This document shows positions 36,322 to 42,429 of a DNA stretch of 64,000 nucleotides, in pieces. Position 1 is the stretch's first letter, and every line of letters starts with the position of its first letter. The translations under genes and the position numbers were made by a program. This DNA is from RGIG4079 sp045646905. Its GTDB lineage: Bacteria > Bacteroidota > Bacteroidia > Bacteroidales > Muribaculaceae. The notes beneath the pieces were generated by a model. It was not told the origin of the DNA. It did no database searches and saw only the letters and a program-made list of their open reading frames with translations. The stretch covers positions 124,001 through 188,000 of the forward strand of contig JAZRLP010000024.1 of assembly GCA_045646905.1 (NCBI GenBank). Direction: 5' to 3'.

Positions 36322-36624
36322 ATGAAAAAGGAAAATGATGAATTGAAATCACGCCGTGATTTTTTTAAACGTGCAGCTAAGGCATCACTCCCGATTCTTG
36401 GCGCACTTGTGATGACTAACATTCCTTTAATCTCCAAAGCGGCTAATTCAAGCCGGCGTTGCGCCACCTGCTCAGGAAGTTGTCAAGGAGGGTGTGAAGG
36501 CTGTTATGGCAGTTGCAAAGGCACTTGTTCAGGACGTTGCACCGGTTCTTGTCGCGGCACTTGTATGAATCAGTGCAAAGGAGAGGGAGAGAATGTTCTA
36601 CAATTAGGACCCCGATATAGGTAA
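36322..36624 (+). CDS. CXXX-repeat radical SAM target peptide, precursor 2 (Tat signal)
   Basis: 100 residues. Tat motif SRRDFFK at residues 11-17, hydrophobic SLPILGALVMTNIPL, and likely cleavage after SKAA. Eleven Cys follow, most in Gly/Ser-rich CxxxC steps (CSGSCQGGC, CKGTCSGRCTGSCRGTC), with two steps shortened to CxxC. The tail after the last Cys (KGEGENVLQLGPRYR) is Cys-free. It is the precursor closest to precursor 1 in the leader. It starts 27 bases after the barrel-like gene and is probably co-transcribed with it. Confidence 0.85.
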   Translation: MKKENDELKSRRDFFKRAAKASLPILGALVMTNIPLISKAANSSRRCATCSGSCQGGCEGCYGSCKGTCSGRCTGSCRGTCMNQCKGEGENVLQLGPRYR

Positions 36625-36684
36625 TACACATTCTTCATTTAGAAAGTAGTTATGAAATTTAAATATTATACAATATGACTAATC

Positions 36685-36963
36685 ATGAAAGATAAAATTC
36701 AAACACGACGTGAGTTCTTTAAGGGCGCGGTAAAAACATCATTGCCAATATTAGGAGCAATTATGATGTCATCTCCAATTATAACTCAAGCGACAAATGT
36801 TGCAATGAATTGTCAGACCGGATGTTTTTCAGTTTGTCGAGCCGACTGCTATAGTGATTGTGATTATAGTTGTGGTAGGGGTTGCCAAAATAGTTGTGAC
36901 ACAACATGTAAAGGAAGCTGTAGGCAAACCTGTAGAGGCGAATGTAAACGTTCTAATGAATAA
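36685..36963 (+). CDS. CXXX-repeat radical SAM target peptide, precursor 3 (Tat signal)
   Basis: 92 residues. Tat motif TRREFFK at residues 6-12 and hydrophobic SLPILGAIMMSSPI, with cleavage probably near TQA or the following residues. Twelve Cys follow at exact four-residue spacing over almost the whole mature part (NCQTGCFSVCRADCYSDC...). The spacer residues include more Asp, Arg, Tyr and Thr than in precursor 2. Its leader is nearly identical to that of precursor 4 at DNA level (acacgacgtgagttctttaa), so the two probably arose by a recent duplication. Confidence 0.85.
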   Translation: MKDKIQTRREFFKGAVKTSLPILGAIMMSSPIITQATNVAMNCQTGCFSVCRADCYSDCDYSCGRGCQNSCDTTCKGSCRQTCRGECKRSNE

Positions 36964-36974
36964 GTGACTATTCT

Positions 36975-37320
36975 ATGAAAAAAAAATAATGTTGAATTAC
37001 AGACACGACGTGAGTTCTTTAAGGGTGCAGTAACAAAAGTTATTCCTATTATTGCCGGAATGGCTATAGCTTGCTCCCCTATTGTCAAGGCCGCCCAAGC
37101 AAGAAATAACTGTAGTACTTGTGGTCACTCTTGTTACTCTAATTGTATGGATAGCTGCAGAGGGGGCTGTCTTAGTAATTGTGGGAGTGGTTGTGTAAGC
37201 TCGTGTTTTAAAAATTGTGAAAGTAGTTGCACCGGTCGATGTACCGGAAATTGTATGGGAGATTGTATGGGAGGTTGTGTAACTTCTTGTCAAGGTGGCT
37301 GTGAACGAAGTAGTAGATAA
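36975..37320 (+). CDS. CXXX-repeat target peptide, precursor 4, out of frame at an A9 tract
   Basis: The ATG at 36975 is followed by nine A's (36978-36986) and then an in-frame TAA. With eight A's the frame would read MKKNNVELQTRREFFKG and run on to the stop at 37318-37320. The open frame itself has no good start before an ATG at 37060, which lies inside the signal's hydrophobic core and would lose the twin arginines. The restored product is about 114 residues with the longest repeat set, 17 Cys at mostly CxxxC spacing. It could be phase variable, rescued by polymerase slippage on A9, or a sequencing or decay error. The radical SAM gene starts 7 bases after it. Confidence 0.7.
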
Positions 37321-37326
37321 ATATTT

Positions 37327-38556
37327 ATGAATGAACAGAATAAAATAAAATTAAATGCTGAATCTTGGCAAGATGGCATAGCGAAGAATATCACGTTTAT
37401 TGTGACCAAGGATTGCCAATTGGCGTGTAAGTATTGCTATCTTGTTGGGAAGAATGAAAAGGAGCGAATGAGTTGGGAGGTGGCTAAGGCTGCCATTGAT
37501 TATATCCTTGATAATGAGCAGGATTTCCGTGAGGCTTCGGTGGTGTGGGATTTCATTGGCGGTGAGCCGTTCCTCGAAATTGACCTTATCGACAAGATTT
37601 GTGATTATATCAAGGTGGAGATGTATCGCCGCAACCACCATTGGTTTGACTCTTTCCGCTTCAGTTTCTCTACCAATGGGATAAACTACCATACCGACAA
37701 GGTACAAGATTTCATCAAGAAAAATCGTGAACATTTATCAATAGGCATCACTATTGATGGCACTGAAAAGAAACATGACCTTAACCGTATATGGAAAGGA
37801 GATGGACCAGAACAAGGTTCGTATAAAGATGTGGTCAAAAATATTCCTCTTTGGTTAGAGCAATTTCCTAATGCCGGCACTAAAGTAACTATTAGTAGTG
37901 CAGATATTCCATATATAAAGGAAAGTGTGTTGCACCTTTTTGACCTCGGTATTCATGAGGTTAATATCAACTGTGTATTTGAAGGTGTGTGGAATGAAGG
38001 TGATGACGCTCTGTTTGAAGACCAATTGATGCAACTCGCCGATGCTATAATTGATAAAAACCTCTATAAAGAAAACGCGTGTTCGTTCTTTGCTGAACAT
38101 ATGGGCAAACCGATGGATTGCGTTCTTGATAATGGCAACTGGTGTGGAGCAGGTCGCATGCTGTCAATTGATGCAGCGGGCAATTTTTATCCTTGTACTC
38201 GTTTTGCACAGTACTCATTACGCGACAAAAAGGCATGGATTATTGGCAATATCCATGATGGAATCGATAAAAACAAGCTCCGACCATTTCTTATCCTCGA
38301 TCGTTGCACTCAATCTTCGCAAGAATGTATCGATTGCGAGGTGGCAAGTGGTTGTGCATGGTGTCAAGGGGAGAATTATGATGCAGCTGAAACTCCAACA
38401 GTTTATCAACGTTCCACTGCGATATGCAAGATGCACAAAGCACGCGTGAGAGCCAATAACTACTATTGGAACAAACTATTTCGCAAATTGGAGTTGGAAG
38501 GAAAACGAGAAGAATTTGAGCAAACTAAAAAGAGTGTAAACCCCGAAATCTGCTAA
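37327..38556 (+). CDS. Radical SAM/SPASM peptide maturase, CXXX-repeat target type
   Basis: 409 residues. The radical SAM iron-sulfur motif is CQLACKYC (Cys30, Cys34, Cys37), followed by GGEP near residue 78. The C-terminal SPASM region has CGAG, the YPCTRF block and a closing set of Cys in ECIDC, GCAWC and AICKMH, enough for two auxiliary clusters. It matches the radical SAM maturase paired with CXXX-repeat targets (TIGR04115-like, from memory). By family it would cross-link Cys-containing peptides, perhaps by thioether bonds to neighbouring residues; the actual bond is not known from sequence. It is followed 5 bases later by its partner maturase. Confidence 0.9.
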   Translation: MNEQNKIKLNAESWQDGIAKNITFIVTKDCQLACKYCYLVGKNEKERMSWEVAKAAIDYILDNEQDFREASVVWDFIGGEPFLEIDLIDKICDYIKVEMYRRNHHWFDSFRFSFSTNGINYHTDKVQDFIKKNREHLSIGITIDGTEKKHDLNRIWKGDGPEQGSYKDVVKNIPLWLEQFPNAGTKVTISSADIPYIKESVLHLFDLGIHEVNINCVFEGVWNEGDDALFEDQLMQLADAIIDKNLYKENACSFFAEHMGKPMDCVLDNGNWCGAGRMLSIDAAGNFYPCTRFAQYSLRDKKAWIIGNIHDGIDKNKLRPFLILDRCTQSSQECIDCEVASGCAWCQGENYDAAETPTVYQRSTAICKMHKARVRANNYYWNKLFRKLELEGKREEFEQTKKSVNPEIC

Positions 38557-38561
38557 TCGCT

Positions 38562-39530
38562 ATGCTACAATATTTGATTATACATCTTGATGACACTTCG
38601 GCTTCATATTGCCATTATGAGAATAATAAAAAGGAACACAATCTCATTTCTCTCGACGACCTCAAAGCCAGCATTCTCTATGCGATGAAAGAGAATTTGA
38701 TGATTCAAATGGTTTATCCCGATTATCAACTTCCCAAAGAATACGAAGCGACAATCGAAACAATTGACCATGTAAAAATCAAACCGATATCTCAATCAAC
38801 CGACGCTAATGTCGTCGTTATTGACTCGTGGAATAATTTGGAATCATTAAAAGTTGATAAAGAAATCGCATACGTATTGCGCACTGACAAAACTTCATTC
38901 TTTGAATGTTACTCTCGTTTGTTGCCCATTCTCGATGAGGTTTCGCGCTTGAATGTGGTAATTAAAGATGTCGAATCGTTTACCGATGATGATTTTGCGC
39001 AATATAAAACAATCCTTGATGAAATCGCATCAAAAGTTAAGGATTGCTACGAGAAAAATCACGCAGTGCAACTCAACTTGTTGACCGACCGCATGATGCT
39101 CGACAAGATGAACAACTGCAATGCCGGTTGGGAATCAATCACACTTGCTCCCGATGGTTGTTTCTACGTATGCCCAGCTTTCTATCTTGCTGATGGCAAT
39201 GAGGATTTCGGCTTAGGCAAAGCAAAATACTCGATAGGAGATTTAAAAAATGGTCTTGATATCAAAAATCCTCAACTCTATCGTCTTGACCATGCGCCAT
39301 TGTGCCGCAAATGCGATGCATATCAATGCCGTAGATGTGTGTGGTTAAATCGCAAAACTACCTACGAGGTCAACACCCCATCACATGAGCAATGTGTAGT
39401 AGCACACATTGAGCGTAACGCCTCTCGCGATTTGCTTGCCTCAATACGAACTCTCGGCATATTCCTCCCCGACAAAGCTATAAAAGAGATTGATTATTTA
39501 GACCCTTTTGATGTGAAAGATGAAATATAA
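38562..39530 (+). CDS. CXXX-repeat peptide maturase, SPASM-like partner
   Basis: 322 residues. The first 190 residues show no CxxxCxxC motif, so this is not a complete radical SAM enzyme. The C-terminal third is SPASM-like: LAPDGCFYVCPAFY, CRKCDAYQCRRCVW and a final EQCV, which could hold one or two iron-sulfur clusters. It corresponds to the CXXX-repeat peptide maturase family found beside the radical SAM enzyme (TIGR04119-like, from memory). It may present the peptide or pass electrons; that is inference. It overlaps the next gene by 11 bases, so the two are coupled. Confidence 0.85.
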   Translation: MLQYLIIHLDDTSASYCHYENNKKEHNLISLDDLKASILYAMKENLMIQMVYPDYQLPKEYEATIETIDHVKIKPISQSTDANVVVIDSWNNLESLKVDKEIAYVLRTDKTSFFECYSRLLPILDEVSRLNVVIKDVESFTDDDFAQYKTILDEIASKVKDCYEKNHAVQLNLLTDRMMLDKMNNCNAGWESITLAPDGCFYVCPAFYLADGNEDFGLGKAKYSIGDLKNGLDIKNPQLYRLDHAPLCRKCDAYQCRRCVWLNRKTTYEVNTPSHEQCVVAHIERNASRDLLASIRTLGIFLPDKAIKEIDYLDPFDVKDEI

Positions 39531-39924
39531 TCATTTAAAAATTATCATTATTTTTTCATTGCAATTCTGTATTTTAATGGAGTTACTATGTTCATGTAAT
39601 GATGATAATTGGGAAAATTACAACGGAGAATTAGGTGATTGTCCTTGGTGCGAGAATGGACTTCTTGAAGATTTGAGAGACTGCCCTCATTGCGACAATG
39701 GCATTTTAACAAAAATACAATATTGTGGCAGTTGTCATGGTTTTGGCCAACTAAATTGTACTTGGTGCAATGGGTTTGGTGGAGAGTGGGTGCTTGGGGC
39801 AGATGGAAACAACCATTTTGAAGATTGCAAATCGTGCAATGGTAATGGTTGGAAAAAGTGTAACGTTTGCAATGGCAAGGGATATTATTTTATTGACGAA
39901 TTAGGCTATCGTTCGCCGTTTTAA
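39520..39924 (+). CDS. Lipoprotein with CxxC zinc-ribbon repeats, type 1
   Basis: 134 residues. A hydrophobic N-terminus ends in a lipobox-like ELLCSC (Cys24 or 26). The mature part has five CxxC units (CPWCENG, CPHCDNG, CGSCHGFG, CTWCNGFGG, CKSCNGNG, CNVCNGKG), like the DnaJ Cys-rich domain, which binds two zinc ions. No J domain is present. A periplasmic, membrane-tethered protein of this kind inside a Cys-peptide cluster could bind the exported peptide or metal; that is inference. Start overlaps the maturase end. A related, longer gene follows. Confidence 0.75.
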   Translation: MKYNHLKIIIIFSLQFCILMELLCSCNDDNWENYNGELGDCPWCENGLLEDLRDCPHCDNGILTKIQYCGSCHGFGQLNCTWCNGFGGEWVLGADGNNHFEDCKSCNGNGWKKCNVCNGKGYYFIDELGYRSPF

Positions 39925-39950
39925 CTTGATTATATGAGTTCGATAAATCA

Positions 39951-40490
39951 ATGAAATTTTTTCAAATTATTACATATTTCTTTATTACACTATTTATATC
40001 ATTATCTTCTTGTTCGATATTCAAGACCGACCCTTATCAATGCGAAACTTGTCACGGGAATGGCTATATACACCAATCTTGTAGTGCATGTCAGTCTACA
40101 GGAAAGAAATATTGCAATTTTTGCCAATCAGGCAAACAAACGTGTACGCTATGTCATGGTTCTGGTTATACAAAAATTTGCGGACAATGTAATAGAGGGT
40201 ATACGATATGTCATTTTTGCGATAAAGGATACGTTGTTCATAAAATGTTTGATGGAACAACCGTAAAAAATGTGTGTAGAACATGTGGTGGAACATACCG
40301 AAAACTCTGCACAACGTGCAAAGGGAATTATAAACGAATGTGTTCTTTATGCAAAGGTTTTGGGAGCAAAACATGTAATTGGTGTCATGGAAATTATGTT
40401 AAAACTTGTAATATATGCTTCGGCAGAACTTACTTGTGCACTGACTGCAACGGCTCTGGACGAATTGATACTACAATGTTTTCACTGTAA
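39951..40490 (+). CDS. Lipoprotein with CxxC zinc-ribbon repeats, type 2
   Basis: 179 residues. The signal ends at the lipobox LSSC (Cys near 22). The mature part is almost entirely CxxC repeats of the DnaJ zinc-finger type: CETCHGNG, CSACQSTG, CNFCQSG, CTLCHGSG, CGQCNRG, CHFCDKG, CRTCGG, CTTCKG, CSLCKG, CNWCHG, CNICFG and CTDCNGSG. That is at least twelve units, far more than the four of DnaJ. It is probably a paralogue of the preceding gene by repeat expansion. Role unknown; thiol or metal chemistry in the periplasm is plausible from context only. Confidence 0.75.
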   Translation: MKFFQIITYFFITLFISLSSCSIFKTDPYQCETCHGNGYIHQSCSACQSTGKKYCNFCQSGKQTCTLCHGSGYTKICGQCNRGYTICHFCDKGYVVHKMFDGTTVKNVCRTCGGTYRKLCTTCKGNYKRMCSLCKGFGSKTCNWCHGNYVKTCNICFGRTYLCTDCNGSGRIDTTMFSL

Positions 40491-40545
40491 TAAATATCAT
40501 GCTGTGATATAAGGATTTAATTAATTATACTTAATATCCAATTAA

Positions 40546-40857
40546 ATGAGAATGATCAACCGCAGAAAATTTTTTAAGAAGGCAATTAATAAATGCTTGC
40601 CTATCATAGGAGCAATAGTTGCAACAACTTTGCCCATCAAGGCAGACTCAATCCCCAACGGGTGCAAGGATAGTTGTTCGACCGGGTGCAATGATCATTG
40701 TTCCAACTCTTGTCAAAGGCGATGCTCATATACTTGTGCATCAGGATGTACTAACCGATGTTTGGGCATGTGTGTAAATCAATGTTCCCACAAGGAATGT
40801 ATAGGGAAATCATACTGCACTCATAAAAAAGATACTTTAAAATTAGAAAATAAATGA
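40546..40857 (+). CDS. CXXX-repeat radical SAM target peptide, precursor 5 (Tat signal)
   Basis: 103 residues from the ATG at 40546; an ATG two codons in is also possible. Tat motif NRRKFFK, hydrophobic CLPIIGAIVATTLP, then cleavage probably near KADS. Thirteen Cys follow the signal; the first eleven are at CxxxC spacing and the last two are irregular (CSHKECIGKSYC). The tail is basic (THKKDTLKLENK). An extra Cys sits in the signal itself (NKCLPII). It is the most diverged member, separated from the others by the maturases and lipoproteins, and lies 4 bases before or overlapping the modification protein's start. Confidence 0.82.
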   Translation: MRMINRRKFFKKAINKCLPIIGAIVATTLPIKADSIPNGCKDSCSTGCNDHCSNSCQRRCSYTCASGCTNRCLGMCVNQCSHKECIGKSYCTHKKDTLKLENK

Positions 40858-41132
40858 AAAAAATTGTAGGACAAGTAACAGAGGCGGAGCGTGATGAGAT
40901 TCAACGCTTATTTGAACGCCGTAACGGATTAAATGAATTGGCTCGCATATTAACTACCGATAATGCCGAATTATATGAAAAATTAGTCAAAGACCTTGGC
41001 GAAACCGGCACTAAGTTTCAAGGATGGTGGGACTCAATGGCCGCCAAATATAATTGGGAAAGCACTCCCAACGGCAACTGGGAAATCAACTTTGACAGTT
41101 GCGAGATTTATTTAGTTGACAACACTTTATAA
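40854..41132 (+). CDS. CXXX-repeat peptide modification system protein
   Basis: 92 residues, starting ATGA-style over the stop of precursor 5. No signal peptide, metal motif or membrane segment. The N-terminal two-thirds is helical (AERDEIQRLFERRNGLNELARIL), followed by a Trp-rich segment (GWWDSMAAKYNW) and a beta-like end (NWEINFDSCEIYLVD). It fits the small modification-system protein that accompanies CXXX-repeat maturases (TIGR04116-like, from memory). It may be a leader-recognition or scaffold protein; it does not look like the usual PqqD/RRE fold by eye, and this is not settled. Confidence 0.78.
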   Translation: MKKIVGQVTEAERDEIQRLFERRNGLNELARILTTDNAELYEKLVKDLGETGTKFQGWWDSMAAKYNWESTPNGNWEINFDSCEIYLVDNTL

Positions 41133-41158
41133 TTACCTATATGATGGGAACATTATGC

Positions 41159-41389
41159 ATGATTGGCGCGACTGAGATTATAGTTGTGTGCGTGTTGGTA
41201 TTGCTACTTTTCGGAGGGAAAAAAATACCCGAATTAATGAAAGGATTAGGTCAAGGCGTGAGAAGTTTCAAAACTGCCATGAATGAGCCATTGCCCGATG
41301 AACAACAACGTGAGCAAGAATGGCGCAATCAACAAGCGCAAGAGCAACAATCTCAACAATCTACTCCGAATGACTCGGAACGAAAATAA
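41159..41389 (+). CDS. tatA: Sec-independent translocase protein TatA
   Basis: 76 residues from the ATG at 41159 (MIGATEIIVVCVLVLLLFGG); in-frame ATGs at 41141 and 41144 add six residues and cannot be excluded. It has the short TatA plan: one N-terminal membrane helix, the FGGKKIPELMKGLGQGV amphipathic helix and an acidic, Gln-rich tail. No separate TatB is seen, as in other Bacteroidetes with minimal TatAC systems. It sits 26 bases after the modification protein gene and overlaps tatC by 20 bases. Its place directly after a set of twin-arginine peptides suggests they are the main cargo. Confidence 0.9.
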   Translation: MIGATEIIVVCVLVLLLFGGKKIPELMKGLGQGVRSFKTAMNEPLPDEQQREQEWRNQQAQEQQSQQSTPNDSERK

Positions 41390-42266
41390 TTCGACGAATC
41401 CCGATGCCGTAGATGATGAAATCCATCACGAGGGTTTCATTGAAGAAGCTAATCAAAACGAAGACGAAGAAAACTTCGACAAAGAACCGGCAGAGGGCAT
41501 GATGACCATGGGCGGGCACTTGGAAGTGCTCCGCCGCATGTTGTTTCGTATTGCTGGTGTGATACTGGCGATGGGAATTGCTGTATTCTGCTTCAAAGAT
41601 GAAACTTTTAATATATTATTAGCTCCACACACCAATGATTTCATCACATTTAAATGGGTGGAACAATTGATGGCGATGATAGGAGTAGAATTCGCATTTG
41701 ACGCCTATAACGTGCCATTAATTAGTACTGAATTGGCGGCTCAATTTATGACCCATATATCCACATCGTGTTATTTGGCTTTTTTAGGTGCTTCGCCATA
41801 CATTTTATTTGAATTATTTCGTTTTGTTTCACCGGCTCTATATGAAAATGAAAAACGATATTCTCTCATAGTGGTATTTGTCGTTTACTTTTTATTTGCA
41901 CTTGGATTGTTGATGAGCTATTTTGTGATTTTCCCTATCTCATTTCAATTTCTTGCCACATATCAAGTTGACCCTACAATCAATAATACTATCACATTGT
42001 CGTCGTATATTTCGACCTTTACTACATTAACATTGATGATGGGGCTAGTATTTCAATTGCCTGTAATTGCTTTTGTTTTAGCCAAGATGGGAATTGTTGA
42101 TACCTATCTATTGCGACATTATCGTCGGCACGCATTGATTATAATTGCTATAATTGCTGCAATAATTACACCAACAACCGATATTTTTACATTACTACTT
42201 GTGACGGTTCCTATTTACATGCTTTATGAGTTGAGTATCATTGTGGTCAAACGAGTAGAGGCATAA
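41370..42266 (+). CDS. tatC: Sec-independent translocase protein TatC
   Basis: 298 residues from the ATG at 41370, which overlaps the end of tatA; ATGs further upstream in this frame lie deep inside tatA. After an acidic N-terminus of about 45 residues, the TatC core begins at MGGHLEVLRRMLFRIAGV. Six membrane segments follow, with the conserved ASPYILFELFRFVSPALYENEKR loop. It ends with the IITPTTDIFTLLLVTVPIYMLYE helix. By family it recognises the twin-arginine motif of folded cargo. Last gene of the cluster; rpsA follows with its own promoter. Confidence 0.93.
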   Translation: MTRNENNSTNPDAVDDEIHHEGFIEEANQNEDEENFDKEPAEGMMTMGGHLEVLRRMLFRIAGVILAMGIAVFCFKDETFNILLAPHTNDFITFKWVEQLMAMIGVEFAFDAYNVPLISTELAAQFMTHISTSCYLAFLGASPYILFELFRFVSPALYENEKRYSLIVVFVVYFLFALGLLMSYFVIFPISFQFLATYQVDPTINNTITLSSYISTFTTLTLMMGLVFQLPVIAFVLAKMGIVDTYLLRHYRRHALIIIAIIAAIITPTTDIFTLLLVTVPIYMLYELSIIVVKRVEA

Positions 42267-42335
42267 AAGTAGTTTGTTAAAAGCGTTAAAAAGGGGTTTT
42301 GCTTAAGAATGGGGCGAAAAATGCAATAAAAAGTA

Positions 42336-42365
42336 TTGTTATATAGAAATTTATGCTTAACTTTG
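42336..42365 (+). promoter_or_regulatory. Promoter for rpsA
   Basis: TTG at 42336-42338, 19-base spacer, TAACTTTG at 42358-42365. Start near 42371 puts the hairpin below at the very 5' end of the mRNA. Confidence 0.68.
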
Positions 42366-42372
42366 CACGCTA

Positions 42373-42395
42373 ATTGGGGCGTTGTGTGCCCTAAT
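42373..42395 (+). promoter_or_regulatory. Hairpin at the 5' end of the rpsA leader
   Basis: ATTGGGGC-gttgtgt-GCCCTAAT forms an 8-bp stem (one G-U pair) with a seven-base loop. It is followed by a duplicated tatttattaacc unit before the ATG. It could be a site for S1 autoregulation, by analogy with other rpsA leaders; that is inference. Confidence 0.45.
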
Positions 42396-42429
42396 GCTTA
42401 TTTATTAACCTATTTATTAACCTATTTAA

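Noticed and set aside
35102..37320. Cys-rich peptides as metallothioneins or ferredoxins
   Set aside because: Twin-arginine signals, strict CxxxC periodicity and adjacent radical SAM maturases point to modified exported peptides; Cys spacing does not match ferredoxin CxxCxxC clusters.
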